Origin: UTCHB3 sp964371075
GTDB lineage: Bacteria > Bacteroidota > Ignavibacteria > Ignavibacteriales > Ignavibacteriaceae
Reading direction: 5' to 3'
Assembly (NCBI GenBank): GCA_964371075.1
Contig: CAYJKN010000001.1
Span: 186,001 to 250,000 of the forward strand
Length of the DNA stretch: 64,000 nucleotides
The position numbers and the translations under genes are program-made. Below are positions 60,720 to 64,000 of this stretch, piece after piece. How positions within the stretch are numbered: the stretch's first letter is position 1; each line of letters opens with the position of its first letter. The notes beneath the pieces were generated by a model. It was not told the DNA's origin. It ran no database searches and saw only the letters and a list, made by a program, of their open reading frames with translations.

Positions 60720-61013
60720 ATGTCATTAAATCTTCAACCCCTGTCAGACAGGGTAATTATAAAACCACAGGAAGCTGAAGAAGTTACCAAAAGTGGTTTG
60801 TATCTTCCCGATACTGCAAAAGAAAAACCAATTGAAGGCCTGGTTGTAGCAGCCGGACCCGGAAAAGTAACAGAAGACGGTAAATCCGTTCCTATGTCAG
60901 TGAAAGTTAACGATAAAGTTCTCTACGGAAAATATTCAGGAACTGAAATTACCCTTGACGGTACTCAGTATCTGATCATGCGTGAGAGCGATATCTTTGC
61001 AATCATTAAGTAA
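60720..61013 (+). CDS. groES: Co-chaperonin GroES
   Basis: The 97-residue protein has the family opening L-Q-P-L-S-D-R-V-I-I-K-P, the mobile loop around E-V-T-K-S-G-L-Y-L-P and the roof/body strand V-L-Y-G-K-Y-S-G-T-E. It caps GroEL during folding. GGAGG precedes the ATG. It is under CIRCE control. Confidence 0.97.
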   Translation: MSLNLQPLSDRVIIKPQEAEEVTKSGLYLPDTAKEKPIEGLVVAAGPGKVTEDGKSVPMSVKVNDKVLYGKYSGTEITLDGTQYLIMRESDIFAIIK

Positions 61014-61036
61014 TTAAAAAATAAGGAAACTATAAA

Positions 61037-62668
61037 ATGGCTTCAAAAATAATTGAATTTGATGTTGATGCTCGTTCCAAACTGAAAAAAGGTGTGGATC
61101 AGCTCGCTAATGCAGTAAAGGTTACATTAGGCCCTAAAGGAAGAAATGTAATTCTCGAAAAGAAATTTGGTGCTCCCCTCGTAACCAAAGATGGTGTTTC
61201 AGTCGCTAAAGAGATTGAACTCGAAGATGCAGTGGAAAACATGGGCGCACAAATGGTTAAAGAAGTTGCTTCAAAAACAAGTGATGTTGCCGGTGACGGA
61301 ACCACAACAGCTACAGTTTTAGCACAAGCAATATTCAGAGAAGGTTTAAAGAATGTTACTGCAGGTGCAAATCCAATGGATTTGAAACGCGGTATCGATC
61401 TTGCTGTTACCAAAGTTGTTGACTACCTTAAAAGTATTTCAAAAACAATCGAAACCAGTGAAGAAATCGCTCAGGTTGGCGCAATTTCTGCTAACAACGA
61501 AAAATGGATAGGCGAAAAAATTGCTGAAGCCATGAATAAAGTTGGAAAAGAAGGCGTTATCACCGTTGAAGAAGCTAAAGGTACAGAATCCGTTCTCGAA
61601 GTAGTTGAAGGTATGCAGTTTGACAGAGGTTACCTCTCCCCTTACTTCATCACTGATGCTGATGCAATGGAAGCAAATCTTGAAGATCCATTCATCCTTA
61701 TCTATGACAAAAAGATTTCAGCAATGAAAGACCTTCTTCCAATTCTCGAAAAAACCGTTCAGCAGGGCAGACCTTTGGTTATCATTGCTGAAGATATCGA
61801 AGGTGAAGCACTCGCAACTTTGGTAGTTAACAAACTGAGAGGAACACTTCGTGTTGCAGCAGTTAAAGCTCCCGGATTTGGCGACAGAAGAAAAGCAATG
61901 CTCGAAGATATCGCCGTTCTCACAAACGGTCAGGTTATCAGCGAAGAAAAAGGTTACAAACTTGAAAACGCTCAGCTTGGTTACCTCGGCTCCGCCAGCA
62001 AAGTTGTTATCGACAAAGATAACACCATAATTGTTGAAGGAAAAGGCGAAGAAACTGAAATCAAGAAAAGAATTAATGAGATCAAAGGACAGATCGAAAA
62101 AACCACTTCAGATTATGACAGAGAAAAACTCCAGGAAAGACTTGCAAAACTTTCAGGTGGTGTTGCAGTTCTGAAAATTGGTGCTTCTACCGAGATCGAA
62201 ATGAAAGAAATTAAAGCCAGAGTTGATGATGCTCTTCATGCTACCCGTGCAGCAGTTGAAGAAGGTATTGTTCCTGGTGGCGGCGTTGCTTTTGTAAGAG
62301 CAATGAGTGCACTTATTGACTTAAAAGGCGAAAACGAAGATCAGACTACCGGTATCGATATCGTTAGAAGATCACTCGAAGAACCTTTAAAACAGATTGT
62401 TTTCAATGCAGGCCTCGAAGGTTCAGTAGTTTCAAACAATGTTAAAGCAGGAACCGGTAGCTACGGGTTCAACGCTGCAACTGAAGTTTACGAAGACCTT
62501 ATTAAAGCCGGTGTTATCGATCCTACCAAGGTTTCGAGAACAGCGCTTGAAAACGCAGCCTCGGTTTCAGGACTCCTCCTCACAACCGAAGCAGTTGTTT
62601 ATGAGAAAAAAGAAAAAGAATCAGGTCCAATGATGCCTCCGGGAGGCATGGGCGGAATGGACTATTAA
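61037..62668 (+). CDS. groEL: Chaperonin GroEL
   Basis: The 543-residue protein includes the ATP-binding blocks K-V-T-L-G-P-K-G-R-N-V and D-V-A-G-D-G-T-T-T-A-T-V-L, the apical domain with V-K-A-P-G-F-G-D-R-R and the Gly-Met rich end G-G-M-G-G-M-D-Y. It forms the folding chamber with GroES. It starts 23 bases after groES with an AAGGAA site. Confidence 0.98.
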   Translation: MASKIIEFDVDARSKLKKGVDQLANAVKVTLGPKGRNVILEKKFGAPLVTKDGVSVAKEIELEDAVENMGAQMVKEVASKTSDVAGDGTTTATVLAQAIFREGLKNVTAGANPMDLKRGIDLAVTKVVDYLKSISKTIETSEEIAQVGAISANNEKWIGEKIAEAMNKVGKEGVITVEEAKGTESVLEVVEGMQFDRGYLSPYFITDADAMEANLEDPFILIYDKKISAMKDLLPILEKTVQQGRPLVIIAEDIEGEALATLVVNKLRGTLRVAAVKAPGFGDRRKAMLEDIAVLTNGQVISEEKGYKLENAQLGYLGSASKVVIDKDNTIIVEGKGEETEIKKRINEIKGQIEKTTSDYDREKLQERLAKLSGGVAVLKIGASTEIEMKEIKARVDDALHATRAAVEEGIVPGGGVAFVRAMSALIDLKGENEDQTTGIDIVRRSLEEPLKQIVFNAGLEGSVVSNNVKAGTGSYGFNAATEVYEDLIKAGVIDPTKVSRTALENAASVSGLLLTTEAVVYEKKEKESGPMMPPGGMGGMDY

Positions 62669-62687
62669 TAGTTCTCCCCTTTTTTTC

Positions 62688-62719
62688 AAGCCCCTTACAG
62701 AAATGTTCGGGGCTTTTTT
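62688..62719 (+). terminator. Terminator of the groES-groEL operon
   Basis: AAGCCCC (62688-62694) pairs with GGGGCTT (62709-62715), with a 14-base loop, and T-rich sequence follows. Confidence 0.82.
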
Positions 62720-62818
62720 ATTTCCATTTCACAAATCATTTCTTTTATATTTCTGACTAAAGAAGTATCTTTTTATTTCGATTTATGAAGTTTCTGAAAA
62801 CGATTGCCATACCAAAAA

Positions 62819-64000
62819 ATGAACCAGGTTTTAACCTCTAAAGATATCCAGCAACTGAAGGATCAGGTATCACAATACCTGAAAAAGTCAGATTTTAAAT
62901 CTGCTAGAGATGCCGCAACAAAATTGCTTGAGTCATTCCCTAACGACCCCGAAACTAACTACATATTTGCCCTGGCATGTCTCGAAAATTATGAAGTTTC
63001 AGATGCCCTCGAATACTCTAATTTAGCCGTGAAATTAAATGATAAAGACCCAAATTCGAGATTTTTCCGTGGAATGATTCAATATAGAATGGGTATGTAT
63101 GAATCGGCCCTTTCTGATTTTGATTATGTGATTAATCTTTCAGCTGAATATGGAGCCAAATCGCTTGAATACAAGACTTCCTGCCTGGCAGCATTGGGTA
63201 AATATCAAGATGCAATGCGCTTCTACGACACTACAGTTTCTATAGACACCACCTTATCTCAGAGAAAACCAAAATTAAGAGACTGGCTAAAAAATCTTAC
63301 CGGCCATAAGTCAACATTTTTAAGCAAACTTCTCGCGCCTACAGGCGATTATCTTCTTGATGCAGAGGATGCCTTAAGTTATAAAGAATATTGGTATGCT
63401 GATTATGCCGCAAAAAAGGTAATTGAGGAATCTACAGAACCTGAGAAAACGGGTAAAGCTAAACTCATTCAGTTGAAAGTATGTTTTGCACAATTTAAAA
63501 TTCTACAAGCCAAAACTCTCCTGCAAGAGTTGCATATCATCCTCCCCGGAAACCTTGCATTAATTGAGTTCGCCGTTAAAATGGCAGAAATTGAAAGCAG
63601 TAATTCTCAACACAAACAAACTGACACCATTGAGGCAATTGATCATTCCGAAGATATTCCGGTTGAAGAAACCCCCGATACAAAAAAACCTGAACCGCAA
63701 GGAGTAATTGATCTCTCCTCCGGTGGTAAAAAAGATTCCAAAGTAACTGAATCCCAAAGTGAAAAAGTTACTAAACCGGCGACTCAAAGCTCCGGTTCTG
63801 GAAAAAGAACTGATTTTGAAATAATCAAAGGTGTTAAGTTTAAGGCCTACTTTGCAAGAACATTTGATCTCTCAGAAAATCTAAAAAGTGGCAGAAAATA
63901 TTATGTTCATCAGTTTAATGCTCCGGCACAGGGATTTATAGCAGTTGAGGTTATTGTAAATAATCCATATTTTGAGAAAAAAGATGTTTCTGTTGATGGT
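62819..64000 (+). CDS. TPR-repeat protein, cut by window end
   Basis: From ATG 62819 a frame stays open to the end of the window (394 codons). No signal peptide. Residues 15-150 hold tetratricopeptide repeats (S-A-R-D-A-A-T-K-L-L-E-S-F-P-N-D-P-E-T and R-M-G-M-Y-E-S-A-L-S-D-F-D-Y-V-I). A charged low-complexity linker covers about 265-340, then a new folded domain begins (Y-F-A-R-T-F-D-L-S-E-N). TPRs bind other proteins. The partner and C-terminal domain cannot be told from what is here. Confidence 0.8.
   Translation, partial: MNQVLTSKDIQQLKDQVSQYLKKSDFKSARDAATKLLESFPNDPETNYIFALACLENYEVSDALEYSNLAVKLNDKDPNSRFFRGMIQYRMGMYESALSDFDYVINLSAEYGAKSLEYKTSCLAALGKYQDAMRFYDTTVSIDTTLSQRKPKLRDWLKNLTGHKSTFLSKLLAPTGDYLLDAEDALSYKEYWYADYAAKKVIEESTEPEKTGKAKLIQLKVCFAQFKILQAKTLLQELHIILPGNLALIEFAVKMAEIESSNSQHKQTDTIEAIDHSEDIPVEETPDTKKPEPQGVIDLSSGGKKDSKVTESQSEKVTKPATQSSGSGKRTDFEIIKGVKFKAYFARTFDLSENLKSGRKYYVHQFNAPAQGFIAVEVIVNNPYFEKKDVSVDG

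Overview
ORGANISM. The window looks like a member of the Bacteroidetes/Chlorobi (FCB) assemblage, most probably Ignavibacteria (Ignavibacteriota). Four large secreted proteins end in type IX secretion (T9SS) sorting domains, three with the N-(Y/F)-P-N-P-F-N-P-S-T signature, and there is a PorV-like barrel. The ATP synthase beta and epsilon genes form a separate atpDC pair. Several promoters fit the TTTG-N19/20-TAnnTTTG pattern of Bacteroidetes. Shine-Dalgarno sites are present before many but not all genes. Overall the DNA is A+T-rich. The assignment is inference; no rRNA lies in the window. LAYOUT. 1-2.2 kb (+): end of a cysteine desulfurase gene, a small unknown gene, an IscA-type Fe-S protein, a Mn-type superoxide dismutase with a Tat-like leader and an internal start, and a LON-domain protein. 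2.2-4.0 kb (-): atpD-atpC. 4.1-14.8 kb (-): a six-gene cell-surface operon (two T9SS cargo proteins, two lipoproteins, a TonB-dependent receptor and a PorV-like barrel) of unknown function. 14.9-21.7 kb (-): lpdA-lipB-E1(alpha-beta fusion)-E2-lipA, a 2-oxoacid dehydrogenase complex encoded with its own lipoate synthesis enzymes. 21.8-28.4 kb (-): a type III restriction-modification island, more A+T-rich than its surroundings, with a truncated XRE-type regulator and a gene-free tract of hairpin-bearing and degenerate repeats. 28.4-36.4 kb (-): purC-pgsA-pgpA-cinA, then recA-recX-flavin reductase-acetoacetyl-CoA synthetase, with a terminator between recA and recX. 36.6-38.9 kb (+): a sialidase-like T9SS protein. 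39.0-39.2 kb: tRNA-Phe and tRNA-Leu. 39.2-45.9 kb: an SMR exporter (-), then a TetR-regulated RND efflux operon (+). 46-48.3 kb (-): a PiT phosphate transporter and a UPF0316 membrane protein. 48.3-53.6 kb: a PspA / DUF4178 / lipoprotein / DUF350 / membrane-SpeE cluster with a divergent speD. 53.6-55.0 kb (-): a fructosamine-kinase family protein with a low-molecular-weight phosphatase. 55.1-58.3 kb (+): asnS, an AI-2E family transporter and tpx. 58.4-60.5 kb (-): a beta-helix T9SS protein. 60.7-62.7 kb (+): groES-groEL under a CIRCE operator. 62.8-64 kb (+): a TPR protein cut by the window end. HOW IT FITS. Most of the window is chromosomal housekeeping in compact operons with start/stop overlaps. 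The accessory parts are the surface operon, the restriction island with its repeats, and the PspA-polyamine cluster. The last is the best candidate for a poorly understood system: it places both enzymes of aminopropyl transfer (SpeD and a membrane-fused SpeE) next to a membrane-stress coat protein, a DUF350 membrane protein and a lipoprotein, in a tightly coupled arrangement.
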